The position numbers and the translations under genes were made by a program. From contig OY282361.1 in the NCBI GenBank assembly GCA_958295645.1, positions 2,074,501 to 2,138,500 on the forward strand: a stretch of 64,000 nucleotides of DNA, in the 5' to 3' direction. The stretch is from Longimicrobiales bacterium. GTDB taxonomy: Bacteria; Gemmatimonadota; Gemmatimonadetes; Longimicrobiales; Gaopeijiaceae. Shown piece by piece: positions 33,915-42,151 of the stretch; within the stretch, counting starts at the first letter, position 1; the number at the start of each line of letters is the position of its first letter. The notes under the pieces were generated by a model. That model was not told the DNA's origin. It saw only the letters and a program-made list of their open reading frames with translations, and did no database searches.

Positions 33915-34718
33915 ATGAACAGAATCCGCGGAAAGACGGCAGTTGTGACCGGGGCGACGGCCGGCATAGGGGAGGCCTGCGTCCTGGCTCTGGCCGAGCG
34001 CGGAGCCCGCGTGGTCCTCCTCGGGAGACGGCGCGACCGGCTGGACGCCGTGGCCGCACGCGCGACGGCCCAACAGCGGGGGGAGACTGGGGGGCAGGCC
34101 GGAGGAGGCGCCCTCGTCTACGCGCTGGACGTGCGGGACCGCGCGGGGGTGGCCGGGTTTGCGGACTGGCTGTCCCGCGAGGGAATTGCGCCCGACGTCC
34201 TCGTCAACAACGCGGGCTTGGCGCGGGGCCTCGACAAGCTTCACGAAGGCAGCGCCGAGGATTGGGACGAGATGATCGACACCAACGTCAAGGGTCTGCT
34301 GGACATGACCCGGGCGTTGCTTCCAGGCATGGTCGAGCGGGACGCCGGGCACGTCGTGAACGTCGGCAGCATCGCGGCACACGTCGTCTATCCCAAGGGG
34401 AACGTCTACGCGGCCACCAAGTTCGCCGTACGCGCGCTGACCGACGCGGCCAACCTCGATCTGGTGGACACGCGGGTGCGCATGTCGAGCGTCGATCCAG
34501 GGCTGGTGGAGACGGAGTTCTCGCTGGTGCGCTTCCGCGGAAACGCTGGACGGGCCCGCCAGACGTACGAGGACGTGGAGGCGCTGCAGCCGGAGGACGT
34601 CGCCGATGCGGTGTGCTACGTGCTCAACGCGCCGCCTCGCGTCAACGTGCAGCGCATGATCGTGATGCCGACCGTGCAACGCTCGCCGTTCGTGATGGCG
34701 AAGCGCCTAGCCCAATGA
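33915..34718 (+). CDS. YdfG-type short-chain dehydrogenase (3-hydroxy acid / serine dehydrogenase)
   Basis: A 267-residue NAD(P)-dependent oxidoreductase: cofactor motif VTGATAGIGEA, NNAG motif, catalytic Ser in NVGSIAAHV and YAATK as the Tyr/Lys pair. VDPGLVETEFSLVRFRG and VNVQRMIVMPTVQRSP are characteristic of the YdfG group, which handles 3-hydroxy acids such as L-allo-threonine, serine or 3-hydroxypropionate. A short Gln/Gly-rich insert (TAQQRGETGGQAGG) follows the third strand. Its stop overlaps the aminopeptidase start (ATGA). Confidence 0.9.
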   Translation: MNRIRGKTAVVTGATAGIGEACVLALAERGARVVLLGRRRDRLDAVAARATAQQRGETGGQAGGGALVYALDVRDRAGVAGFADWLSREGIAPDVLVNNAGLARGLDKLHEGSAEDWDEMIDTNVKGLLDMTRALLPGMVERDAGHVVNVGSIAAHVVYPKGNVYAATKFAVRALTDAANLDLVDTRVRMSSVDPGLVETEFSLVRFRGNAGRARQTYEDVEALQPEDVADAVCYVLNAPPRVNVQRMIVMPTVQRSPFVMAKRLAQ

Positions 34719-36445
34719 AGAGGCTCCCCGCCCCGCTCGCTCTCGCCGCCAGCCTCCTCGCCGGCGCACCGGGACCGGCGACCGCCGCAGTCCCGCCTGC
34801 GCTCCGTTCGCAGAGCTCCCAGGCCGCCGAGCCCCCGCCCGTCGAAGCCGGCGTCCCCGCGGCCCCCAGCGAGTACGACCTGACCGCCGACGTGCTCCAC
34901 TACGACGTCGAACTCGCGCTGGGCGGCGGCGAGGGCAGGGCCGCCACCGAGATCGAGGGACGCGCCGCCATCGTGGTGAGCCCCAACGGCACCGCCTCCG
35001 TTCCCCTCGACTTCACCGGCTTGGCCGTCCAGTCCGTGCGCGTGGACGGCCGTCCCGCCGCCTTCGAGCACGTCAGCGGCAAGCTCCTCGTGCCCCTGCC
35101 GCCGGACGCCGCCGAGGTTCGCATCGAAGTCGAGTACTTCGGAACCCCCGACGACGGCCTCGTCATCCGCGACAACGTCCACGGCCGCCCCTCGGCCTTC
35201 GCCGACAACTGGCCCAACCGCGCTCGCTTCTGGTTTCCGTCGGTGGACCATCCATCCGACAAGGCTACCGCGTCGTTCACCGTGCATGCGCCGGACTCCT
35301 GGCAGGTCGTCGCCAACGGCGTGCTGGCGGAGGGTCCGTCCCCCGCCTCCTCCGGGACGCTGGGCGGCTCGGCGGACAGGCGGACTTGGCGCTGGGAGAC
35401 GAACGTCCCCCACCCCACCTATACGCTCGTGGTCGGGGCGGCGGAATTCGTCGTCGAGACGCTCGGGCGGGCGGCCTGCGACACCGGCCAGGCGCCGGCG
35501 AGCCGGGAGCCGGACGGTTGCGTGGACGTCTCGTTCTGGGTCTACCCCGAGGACGCCGAATTCGCTCGAGAGGTCTTCGCCCGTGCCCCCGCAATGGTCG
35601 ACTTCTTCGTGGCGACCGTGGGTCCTTATCCTTTCGAGAAGCTGGCCAACGTGCAGTCGGCCACCCGGTTCGGCGGCATGGAGAACTCCTCCGCCATCTT
35701 CTACTCGGAAGCTGCAATCGCAGGCGGACGCCTCTCCGAAGGCACCGTTTCGCACGAGATCGCGCACCAGTGGTTCGGCGACTCGGCGACGGAGAGTACA
35801 TGGGCGGACTTGTGGCTTTCGGAGGGCTTTGCAACCTATTTCGGCGCATTGTTCTTCGAGTCCGCCGACGGCACGGCCGAGTTTCGGCAGCGCATGGAGT
35901 CCAGCCGCCAGGGCTACCTTCGCTCCGACGCCGTGGACCAGCCCATCGTCGGCCCGGAGCCGCCCGCCAGCCTGTTTCGCCTTCTCAACGCCAACAACTA
36001 CGCCAAGGGCGGATGGGCGCTCCACATGCTCCGCGGCCTGCTGGGCGACGACGCTTTCTTCCGCGGCATCCGCCTCTACTATGCGGAGCACGCCTACGGC
36101 ATCGCCGCCACCGCCGACCTGCGCCGCGCTCTGGAGACCGCCTCCGGCCAGCCGCTGGAATGGTTCTTCGACCAGTGGGTCTACCAGCCCGGCTTCCCCG
36201 AGCTGGAGTCGGACTGGACGCTGGAGCCGAACGGCGGCGAGATCACACTGGTCGTCGAGCAGAGGCAGTCCGCCGAATGGCCCGTGTTCCGCCTGCCCAT
36301 GGACGTGGAGATACAGGGCCCGAGCGGATCGGTGCGCCGGCGCATCGAGGTGACGGATCGCTCGCAGTCGTTCAAGCTGTCCGTGGACGAGCCGCCTTCC
36401 GCGGTCGTGCTCGACCCCGGCGGCTGGGTACTCAAGGGAAACTGA
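34715..36445 (+). CDS. Exported M1 family metallo-aminopeptidase
   Basis: A 576-residue zinc aminopeptidase. The signal peptide runs to about residue 25 (GPATAAVPP). The exopeptidase motif is FGGMENSSAIFY, the zinc motif HEIAHQWFGD (from residue 347) and the third ligand in LWLSEGFATYF. The short C-terminal domain ends with an added beta-sandwich (EITLVVEQRQ...VVLDPGGWVLKG). It probably releases amino acids from peptides in the periplasm, which fits the secreted proteases elsewhere in the window. ATG 34715 overlaps the SDR stop and the next gene follows after one base. Confidence 0.92.
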   Translation: MKRLPAPLALAASLLAGAPGPATAAVPPALRSQSSQAAEPPPVEAGVPAAPSEYDLTADVLHYDVELALGGGEGRAATEIEGRAAIVVSPNGTASVPLDFTGLAVQSVRVDGRPAAFEHVSGKLLVPLPPDAAEVRIEVEYFGTPDDGLVIRDNVHGRPSAFADNWPNRARFWFPSVDHPSDKATASFTVHAPDSWQVVANGVLAEGPSPASSGTLGGSADRRTWRWETNVPHPTYTLVVGAAEFVVETLGRAACDTGQAPASREPDGCVDVSFWVYPEDAEFAREVFARAPAMVDFFVATVGPYPFEKLANVQSATRFGGMENSSAIFYSEAAIAGGRLSEGTVSHEIAHQWFGDSATESTWADLWLSEGFATYFGALFFESADGTAEFRQRMESSRQGYLRSDAVDQPIVGPEPPASLFRLLNANNYAKGGWALHMLRGLLGDDAFFRGIRLYYAEHAYGIAATADLRRALETASGQPLEWFFDQWVYQPGFPELESDWTLEPNGGEITLVVEQRQSAEWPVFRLPMDVEIQGPSGSVRRRIEVTDRSQSFKLSVDEPPSAVVLDPGGWVLKGN

Positions 36446-36446
36446 C

Positions 36447-37433
36447 ATGTCCGCAACGCCGCATCTCGCCTTCGAGCGAGACATCGTCGACATCGAGGAC
36501 CAAATCGCGAAGTTGCGAAACCTGGCCTCGAAGCACGGCCTCGACGTGTCGGACGAGCTTCGCGTCCTGAACGGCAAGCTCGAGGTCCTGCGCGACCAGA
36601 CGTACAACAATCTGGACCCCATGGAACAGGTGCAGGTGGCGCGGCATCCCCTGCGCCCCTACACGCTCGACTACGTGAGCGGCGTGTTCACCGACTGGTT
36701 CGAACTGAAGGGCGACCGCCGGTACCGGCAGGACGAGGCCATCGTCGGCGGCTGGGTTCGGCTGAACGGCGAGTCGATCATGTTGATCGGCCACCAGAAG
36801 GGCCGCGACATGAAGGAGAATCTTCGCCGCAACTTCGGCATGCCGCATCCCGAGGGCTATCGCAAGGCGCTGCGTCTGATGAAGCTCGCCGAGAAGTTCG
36901 GCCGGCCGGTCGTGACGCTGATCGACACGCCCGGCGCCTACCCCGGCTTCGGCGCCGAGGAGCGCGGCCAAGCGGAGGCCATTGCCACCAACCTGCGCGA
37001 GATGGCGCGTCTGCGGACCCCCAGCATTTCGCTCGTCATCGGCGAAGGCGGCTCGGGCGGCGCGTTGGCACTCGGCGTCACCGACCGCATCCTGCTCCTG
37101 GAGCACGCCATCTATTCGGTGATTTCGCCCGAAGGTTGCGCGGCCATCCTGTGGCGCTCCGCCGAACGCCGCCACGAAGCCGCTCGCGCGCTGCGCCTCA
37201 CGTCCTCCGACCTGCTCAGGCTCGGGATCGCCGACGAGGTCGTCCCCGAGCCGCCGGGCGGCGCCCATGCCGACTGGGAAGGCGTCATGCGCTCGGTTCG
37301 CGAAGCGCTGATCCGCAACCTCGGCGAGATCGCGAACGAGGAGCCCGGCCGGCTCGTGGCCCGCCGCTGGGCCAAGTACGAGTCGCTCGGCGCTTGGGCG
37401 GAGGACGGGGCGGAGCCGGAGGGGCGGTCATGA
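36447..37433 (+). CDS. accA: Acetyl-CoA carboxylase carboxyltransferase subunit alpha
   Basis: A 328-residue subunit that, with AccD, transfers the carboxyl group from biotin to acetyl-CoA, making malonyl-CoA for fatty-acid synthesis. The N-terminal helices FERDIVDIEDQIAKLRNLAS, VARHPLRPYTLDYV, IGHQKGRDMKENLRRNFGM, LIDTPGAYPGFGAEERGQ and VIGEGGSGGALALGV are all diagnostic. accD is not adjacent. It starts 1 bp after the M1 gene and its stop overlaps the DUF885 start. Confidence 0.97.
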   Translation: MSATPHLAFERDIVDIEDQIAKLRNLASKHGLDVSDELRVLNGKLEVLRDQTYNNLDPMEQVQVARHPLRPYTLDYVSGVFTDWFELKGDRRYRQDEAIVGGWVRLNGESIMLIGHQKGRDMKENLRRNFGMPHPEGYRKALRLMKLAEKFGRPVVTLIDTPGAYPGFGAEERGQAEAIATNLREMARLRTPSISLVIGEGGSGGALALGVTDRILLLEHAIYSVISPEGCAAILWRSAERRHEAARALRLTSSDLLRLGIADEVVPEPPGGAHADWEGVMRSVREALIRNLGEIANEEPGRLVARRWAKYESLGAWAEDGAEPEGRS

Positions 37434-39214
37434 GCGGCCTCGCTGGAGCAAGGCAAATTGCCGTCGCCGTGGCAAGCGAAGGTGCTGGGCCGAGCCTCGT
37501 CTCTGGATTCGCTAGCGGCTTTCGAGCGACCCTGGCCGTTGCGGCGTGCGTCGTCTTGGCCGCTTGCGGTCCCCCCGGCGCACCCGACGCGGCGGACGCG
37601 CCAGAGGCGGCAGGCCAACCCGACTCCCCCGCCCAAGGCGCCGGCTACGACCAGTTGGCGGCCCTGTTCGGCGAATGGCGCGAGTTCGAGTCGCCCGAGT
37701 TCGTGGACGGCGTGCCCGACTACTCGGCGGACGCCATGGCGGCCCAGCACGACGCTCTCTCCGCTTGGCGGGCGCGCCTGGACGCCCTGGACCCGGAGGG
37801 CTGGCCCGTCGCCCAGCAGATCGACTGGCGCTTGGTGCGCGCCGAGATGAACGGCCTCGACTTCGACCACCGCGTGCGCCGCCCATGGGCCCGCAATCCC
37901 GCCTTTTACGCCAGCGTCTTCTCCGCCCAGAGCGACGTGCCCGCCCACGAAGGCCCCGTCGTCCACGGCTGGATCGACCTCTGGACCTACGACTACCCCC
38001 TCTCGCCGGAAGCCGCCGCCGAACTCGCCCAGCGCATCGGCGCCGTCCCAGCGCTCCTGGGCCAAGCCCGCACCAACCTGACCGGCGACGCCCGCGACCT
38101 GTGGATGGCCGGACTGCGCTCCTTCCGCCGCCAAGCCGCCGAACTGGACGCCCTCGCCGAGCGCGTGACAGGCGCCGACGAGAGCCTGGACGCCGCCATC
38201 GCCACCGCCCGCGCCGCGACCCTGGAGTTCCACGACTGGATCGAGGCCCAGTCGAGCGCCAAGACCGGCCCGTCCGGCGTAAGCAAGGACAACTACACCT
38301 GGTACATGCGCAACGTCCACTTGGTGCCCTATTCCTGGGAAGAGCAGGTGACGCTCATGCGCCGGGAACTCGCCCGCGCCCACGCCTCGCTTCGCTTGGA
38401 AGAGCATCGCAACCGCGACCTGCCGCCCCTGGACCGGATTGCGAGCGCACAGGAGTACGACCAGCGGCTCGACCAAGCCGTGGACGACTACATGCGCTTC
38501 CTGGAAGAGGACGAAGTTCAGACCGTGGAGCCGTGGATGGACCCTGCGCTGCGAGCCAAGAACGGCGCCTTCGCACCGGCCGCGCCCGGCGAGATCCGCA
38601 ACTTCTTCAGCGAGGTCAACTACCGGGATCCCGTGGTCATGCGCGCGCACCTGCATCACTGGATCGAACTGGCGGCCATGGTGGAGACGCCCCACGCCAG
38701 CCCCGTGCGTCGCGTGCCTTCGCTGTACAACATTTGGGACGCGCGCTCCGAAGGGCTCGCCACCGGCATGGAGGAGATGGCCATGCACGCCGGTCTCTTG
38801 GCCGACAAGCCCCGGTCCCGGGAACTGGTGTGGATCATGCTCGCCCAGAGAGCCGCCCGCGCGCTGAGCGGCCTCTACCTGCACGGCAACGTCTTCGACA
38901 TGGAGCAGGCCGTCGCCCACTCCACCCAATGGACCCCCCGCGGCTGGCTCCCCGACGCCGACCTGGTCCGCAACGAACAGCATCTCTACCTGCAACAGCC
39001 CGGCTACGGCACCAGCTACCTGACCGGCAAGATTCAGATCGAGGAACTCATGGCCGAATGGGCGCTCCAGCAAGACGACCCGTTCGTCGCCAAGGACTTC
39101 TTCGACCGCTTCTTCGCCTCGGGAGTGATCCCGGTGGCCCTCGTGCGCTGGGAGATGACGGGCACGCGGGACGGGGTGCTGGAAGCAGCCTCGCGGCGCA
39201 AGCCCAGACCATGA
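37430..39214 (+). CDS. DUF885 family exported lipoprotein (peptidase-like)
   Basis: A 594-residue DUF885 protein; family members are thought to be zinc-dependent peptidases with a thermolysin/M32-like helical fold. A lipobox AVAACVVLAAC gives the lipid Cys at about 46 after a long N-region. Conserved helices such as LYNIWDARSEGLATGMEEMAMH (contains the family's Glu) and PGYGTSYLTGKIQIEEL are visible. The usual HExxH-type signature appears altered (EGLATGMEE), so catalysis is uncertain. ATG 37430 overlaps the accA stop. Confidence 0.82.
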   Translation: MSGLAGARQIAVAVASEGAGPSLVSGFASGFRATLAVAACVVLAACGPPGAPDAADAPEAAGQPDSPAQGAGYDQLAALFGEWREFESPEFVDGVPDYSADAMAAQHDALSAWRARLDALDPEGWPVAQQIDWRLVRAEMNGLDFDHRVRRPWARNPAFYASVFSAQSDVPAHEGPVVHGWIDLWTYDYPLSPEAAAELAQRIGAVPALLGQARTNLTGDARDLWMAGLRSFRRQAAELDALAERVTGADESLDAAIATARAATLEFHDWIEAQSSAKTGPSGVSKDNYTWYMRNVHLVPYSWEEQVTLMRRELARAHASLRLEEHRNRDLPPLDRIASAQEYDQRLDQAVDDYMRFLEEDEVQTVEPWMDPALRAKNGAFAPAAPGEIRNFFSEVNYRDPVVMRAHLHHWIELAAMVETPHASPVRRVPSLYNIWDARSEGLATGMEEMAMHAGLLADKPRSRELVWIMLAQRAARALSGLYLHGNVFDMEQAVAHSTQWTPRGWLPDADLVRNEQHLYLQQPGYGTSYLTGKIQIEELMAEWALQQDDPFVAKDFFDRFFASGVIPVALVRWEMTGTRDGVLEAASRRKPRP

Positions 39215-40080
39215 CCGGGTTCGCCGAAGTGCGTTTCAAGAGCACGCGCCGGGACTACTACCAGTTCGAGGACTTGAACTTGGCTCCAGGAGACCGGGTG
39301 ATCGTCGAGGCGAGCAACGGGGTCGATCTGGGACGGGTCGAAGCGCTGGGCAGCGTCGCACAGCGAAAGTGTTCTTCGCGCGAGTGCGCGACGGAGACGC
39401 CTTCCCTTCGCGTGATTCGAAGAGCCACGGACGAAGAGGTTCGCCGGGCGAAACAGGCGACCGTCGACGAAGACCGCGCACGTCGGGAGACGCGCACCCA
39501 CGTCAAGCGCCACCGGCTCAAGATGAAGGTGACGGACGCCGAGTGGCAGTTCGACAAGAAGAAGCTCATCGTCTACTTCACCGCCGACAAGCGCGTGGAC
39601 TTTCGAGCCTTGGTGCGCGACCTGGCCCGCGAGTTCCGTACGCGCATCGAGCTGAAGCAGATCGGCGTCCGGGACGAGGCGGCTCTGCTGGGCGGGATCG
39701 GACGTTGCGGCCGGGAGCTATGCTGCTCGACTTGGTTGCCGGAGCTCAAGCCGGTGAGCCTCCAGGTCGCCAAGGATCAGGGACTGTTCCTGAATCCGGC
39801 CCAGATTTCGGGATGCTGCGGCAGACTGATGTGCTGTCTCATGTACGAGCACGACACGTACGTGAGCGCCCGGCGGCGCTTCCCTCGCGAAGGCAAGTTC
39901 GTCACGACCGAACGCGGGCGCGAGAAGGTGGTCGGCATGAACGTCTTCAACGAGACCATCACGTTGCTCGACGACGAAGGCAACCGCCGCGTGGCCGCGC
40001 TGGAGGATTTGAAGCGAGCGGTGGCGGCGCGTAGGCGCGAGGCGCTGGCTCGCGGACCGGAGAACAGCCAGCGGGACTGA
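39211..40080 (+). CDS. RicT/PSP1-type regulatory iron-sulfur protein
   Basis: A 289-residue PSP1-domain protein (YaaT/RicT family). In Bacillus the RicT complex binds iron-sulfur clusters and modulates RNase Y-dependent RNA processing. Conserved cysteines appear as GRCGRELCCSTWLPELKP and SGCCGRLMCCLMYEHDTY, with VRFKSTRRDYYQFEDLNL at the start. Partners RicA and RicF are not in view. ATG 39211 overlaps the DUF885 stop (ATGA). A 32-bp repeat array begins exactly at its stop codon. Confidence 0.9.
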   Translation: MTGFAEVRFKSTRRDYYQFEDLNLAPGDRVIVEASNGVDLGRVEALGSVAQRKCSSRECATETPSLRVIRRATDEEVRRAKQATVDEDRARRETRTHVKRHRLKMKVTDAEWQFDKKKLIVYFTADKRVDFRALVRDLAREFRTRIELKQIGVRDEAALLGGIGRCGRELCCSTWLPELKPVSLQVAKDQGLFLNPAQISGCCGRLMCCLMYEHDTYVSARRRFPREGKFVTTERGREKVVGMNVFNETITLLDDEGNRRVAALEDLKRAVAARRREALARGPENSQRD

Positions 40081-40237
40081 GGCGGGCCGGGCCGACGAAA
40101 GAGCAGGACTGACGCGGGCCGGACCGACGAAAGAGCAGGGCTGACGCGGGCCGAGCCGACGAGCGAGCGGGGCTGAGGCCAGCCGGACCGAAGAGGGCGA
40201 GCGGGACTGACGGGCCGGGCCGAAGAGCCGACCGGGC
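40078..40237 (+). repeat. 32-bp degenerate tandem repeat (about 4.9 units) starting at the ricT stop codon
   Basis: Units begin at 40078, 40110, 40142, 40174 and 40208. Every unit opens with TGA and contains GGGCCGxxCCGA followed by a GAGCAGG-like block; the first TGA is the gene's own stop codon. The array fills the gap to the convergent cytochrome gene. Confidence 0.88.
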
Positions 40238-40242
40238 GACGG

Positions 40243-40710
40243 TCAGTTGTTGGGTGCGCCGGCCTCGACCCAGGCCCGGATGATCTCGATTTCTTCTTCG
40301 GGGACGGGATCGCCTTCTTCGGGCATGTCCCCTTCGACGATCATCTCGAGCAAGTAGCTCTTCTCGGGGTCTCCCGCTTCGATGACGGTTCCGAACTCCG
40401 AGCCCGCCATGACCTGTTCGTACGTGAGGAGCATCAGCCCCGCCTCGGCGCGAACTCCGTCTTCGTCTTCGGCGCCGTGACACTTGGCGCAACGCTGGCG
40501 AAAGATCGGCGCCACGTCCTCCGCGAAGCTCACGGTGTCTTGCGGGAACGCGATCGCCCAGCGGCTGGAACTCCCGTTGTTGCTGGAGCCCCCGCCGGCC
40601 AACCCCGGCTGCGAGACGGCGGACAGCGACACGACGCTCGCGGCCGCCGCGATCACCACCACGCCGACCGCAACCAACGAAGCGCGAACATGGGATGAAG
40701 AGATGCGCAT
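40243..40710 (-). CDS. Membrane-anchored c-type cytochrome domain protein (155 aa)
   Basis: It starts at ATG 40710 with a signal-anchor helix (SLVAVGVVVIAAAASVVSL). A single heme motif CAKCH sits in FAEDVAPIFRQRCAKCHG, the planctomycete-type cytochrome c pattern, and MPEEGDPVPEEEIEIIRAWV supplies the distal Met candidate and closing helix. It is probably a periplasmic electron carrier or the remnant heme domain of a larger dehydrogenase partner. A linker rich in Ser/Asn/Gly follows the anchor. Confidence 0.85.
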   Translation of the reverse strand: MRISSSHVRASLVAVGVVVIAAAASVVSLSAVSQPGLAGGGSSNNGSSSRWAIAFPQDTVSFAEDVAPIFRQRCAKCHGAEDEDGVRAEAGLMLLTYEQVMAGSEFGTVIEAGDPEKSYLLEMIVEGDMPEEGDPVPEEEIEIIRAWVEAGAPNN

Positions 40711-40781
40711 GGCCCAAATATAGGACGACTCCTGGCACCCCAACAACCCGCGTCTCGCGCCCCAAAAAAGCGGACCAGGCG

Positions 40782-41217
40782 ATGGTTCAGCGCATGGAAG
40801 TCTACAAGGCGCTCTGCCTAGCCGCCGCAGCCCAGCATCCGTGGGGCGACGACGCAGGCAACGTGCGCTTGGTGCCCGTGGTGATCTACAACGGGTCGCG
40901 CAAGTGGAGAACGCCCCAAACTTCTGGCGGGAGAAGAGCCGATGATCGCCGAGACGATGGACCGCTGGACCCGAGAGTGGTTCCAGCAAGGCAGGGAAGA
41001 GGGCCTGAAGGAGGGTCTGAAGCGCGGTTCGAAGCAAGGCCTGAAGGAGCAGAAGGCTCTTCTTCGGCAGCTGACGGAGCGGAAGTTCGGACCTGGGGCG
41101 GCGGAGGAGCTGGATCGGGTGCTCGAGGGGACCACCAACCCCGAGCGGATGCGGGCCGCCGCGGTGGCGATCGTCGACTGCGAGACCGGCGAAGAATTGC
41201 TGGACCGGGTACGGTAG
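40782..41217 (+). pseudogene. Rpn/PD-(D/E)xK transposase-like nuclease remnant, frameshifted
   Basis: The first part (40782 onward) reads MVQRMEVYKALCLAAAAQ then LVPVVIYNGSRKWRTP, the end of the Rpn nuclease domain; the catalytic N-terminus is missing. After about 40925 the homology continues in another frame (40942-41217: MIAETMDRWTREWFQQGREE, then KEGLKRGSKQGLKEQKALLR), the usual charged C-terminus of Rpn proteins. Truncation plus frameshift mark a decayed gene. Confidence 0.75.
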
Positions 41218-41262
41218 GGGCCCCACCGCGCCCGACATCTCGCCGGGGGAAGCGCCCGCCGC

Positions 41263-42081
41263 TCACCTCCGACCGGGACGCCAGATTCGCCGCAGGTAAC
41301 GTTCCGGAGCCTGCAGGAAGCTCTTCATGAGCTGCACCGATTCCAGTTCCTCGTACGCCACTCTCGCCAACGGCGACGAATCGAAGCTGTAGACGGCCGC
41401 TCCGGGCAGGGCGGTCAGGATCGGGGAGTGCGTGGCGATCACGAACTGTCCGCCTTCGGCTGCCATGTCGCTCATCATCGACACGAACCCTAGTTGGCTC
41501 TGCGGCGAGAGCGCGGCCTCCGGTTCGTCCAGCAAGTAGAGGCCGCCGGGGACGAAGCGGGCACGAAAGAGACGCAGGAAGCTCTCGCCGTGGGAGTTGG
41601 CGTCGAGGTCCTTTCCGTAGCTGTGCTCCATGGCCGCGAGGGAGGCCGCCGCCGGTCCCATCGCGAGGCGCTTGGCCAGTTCGGACCGGCCCTCGTAGTC
41701 GCGCTCCACCTCCTCGATCCGCTTCTCCATCTCGCGCCGGATCAACCGCAACCGCCGGGCGAATCCGAAGAAGTCCTCCGCGCGCAGGAAGAACCCTCGG
41801 CGCGTGCGCCGCCGCCACACCAGCGTGAGCGTTTCGGCCAGCCGTCGCTGCTCCCGCAACGAGCTGTCGCTGCCGGCTTCGGCGCTACCTACCGTCGGCA
41901 GGTCCGCCGCCAGAGCGAGCGCTTCGAGCAACGTGGACTTGCCCGACCCGTTCTCGCCCACGAAGACCGTCGCCGGTGCGCCGAACTCGAGCTCCCGAAG
42001 CCCTCTGAGCGCCGGGACGTCGAAGGGGAACCGGTTGGCTTCGTCCGGGGGTGGCGGCGAGAGTCGCACCGCTTTCAGCAT
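41263..42081 (-). CDS. AAA15/COG3910-like ATPase
   Basis: A 272-residue stand-alone ABC-type ATPase: Walker A FVGENGSGKSTLLEALALA, signature/Walker B LYLLDEPEAALSPQSQLGF and the switch His in VIATHSPILTALPG. A charged helical middle (RRLRLIRREMEKRIEEVERD) resembles a short SMC-like arm. ATG 42081 is chosen because the ATPase fold starts there. Family members have unknown biological roles; some sit near defence or repair genes, as here. Confidence 0.87.
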   Translation of the reverse strand: MLKAVRLSPPPPDEANRFPFDVPALRGLRELEFGAPATVFVGENGSGKSTLLEALALAADLPTVGSAEAGSDSSLREQRRLAETLTLVWRRRTRRGFFLRAEDFFGFARRLRLIRREMEKRIEEVERDYEGRSELAKRLAMGPAAASLAAMEHSYGKDLDANSHGESFLRLFRARFVPGGLYLLDEPEAALSPQSQLGFVSMMSDMAAEGGQFVIATHSPILTALPGAAVYSFDSSPLARVAYEELESVQLMKSFLQAPERYLRRIWRPGRR

Positions 42082-42151
42082 AGCTGCGCCGTCTTGTCGC
42101 ACGCTCGGCCCGCCTCGGTCGCCGCCGGTCGTCACTGCGTTGGGGGACGCG

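Noticed and set aside
40782-41217. Intact Rpn-type nuclease gene
   Set aside because: The catalytic N-terminus is missing and the remaining parts lie in two frames.
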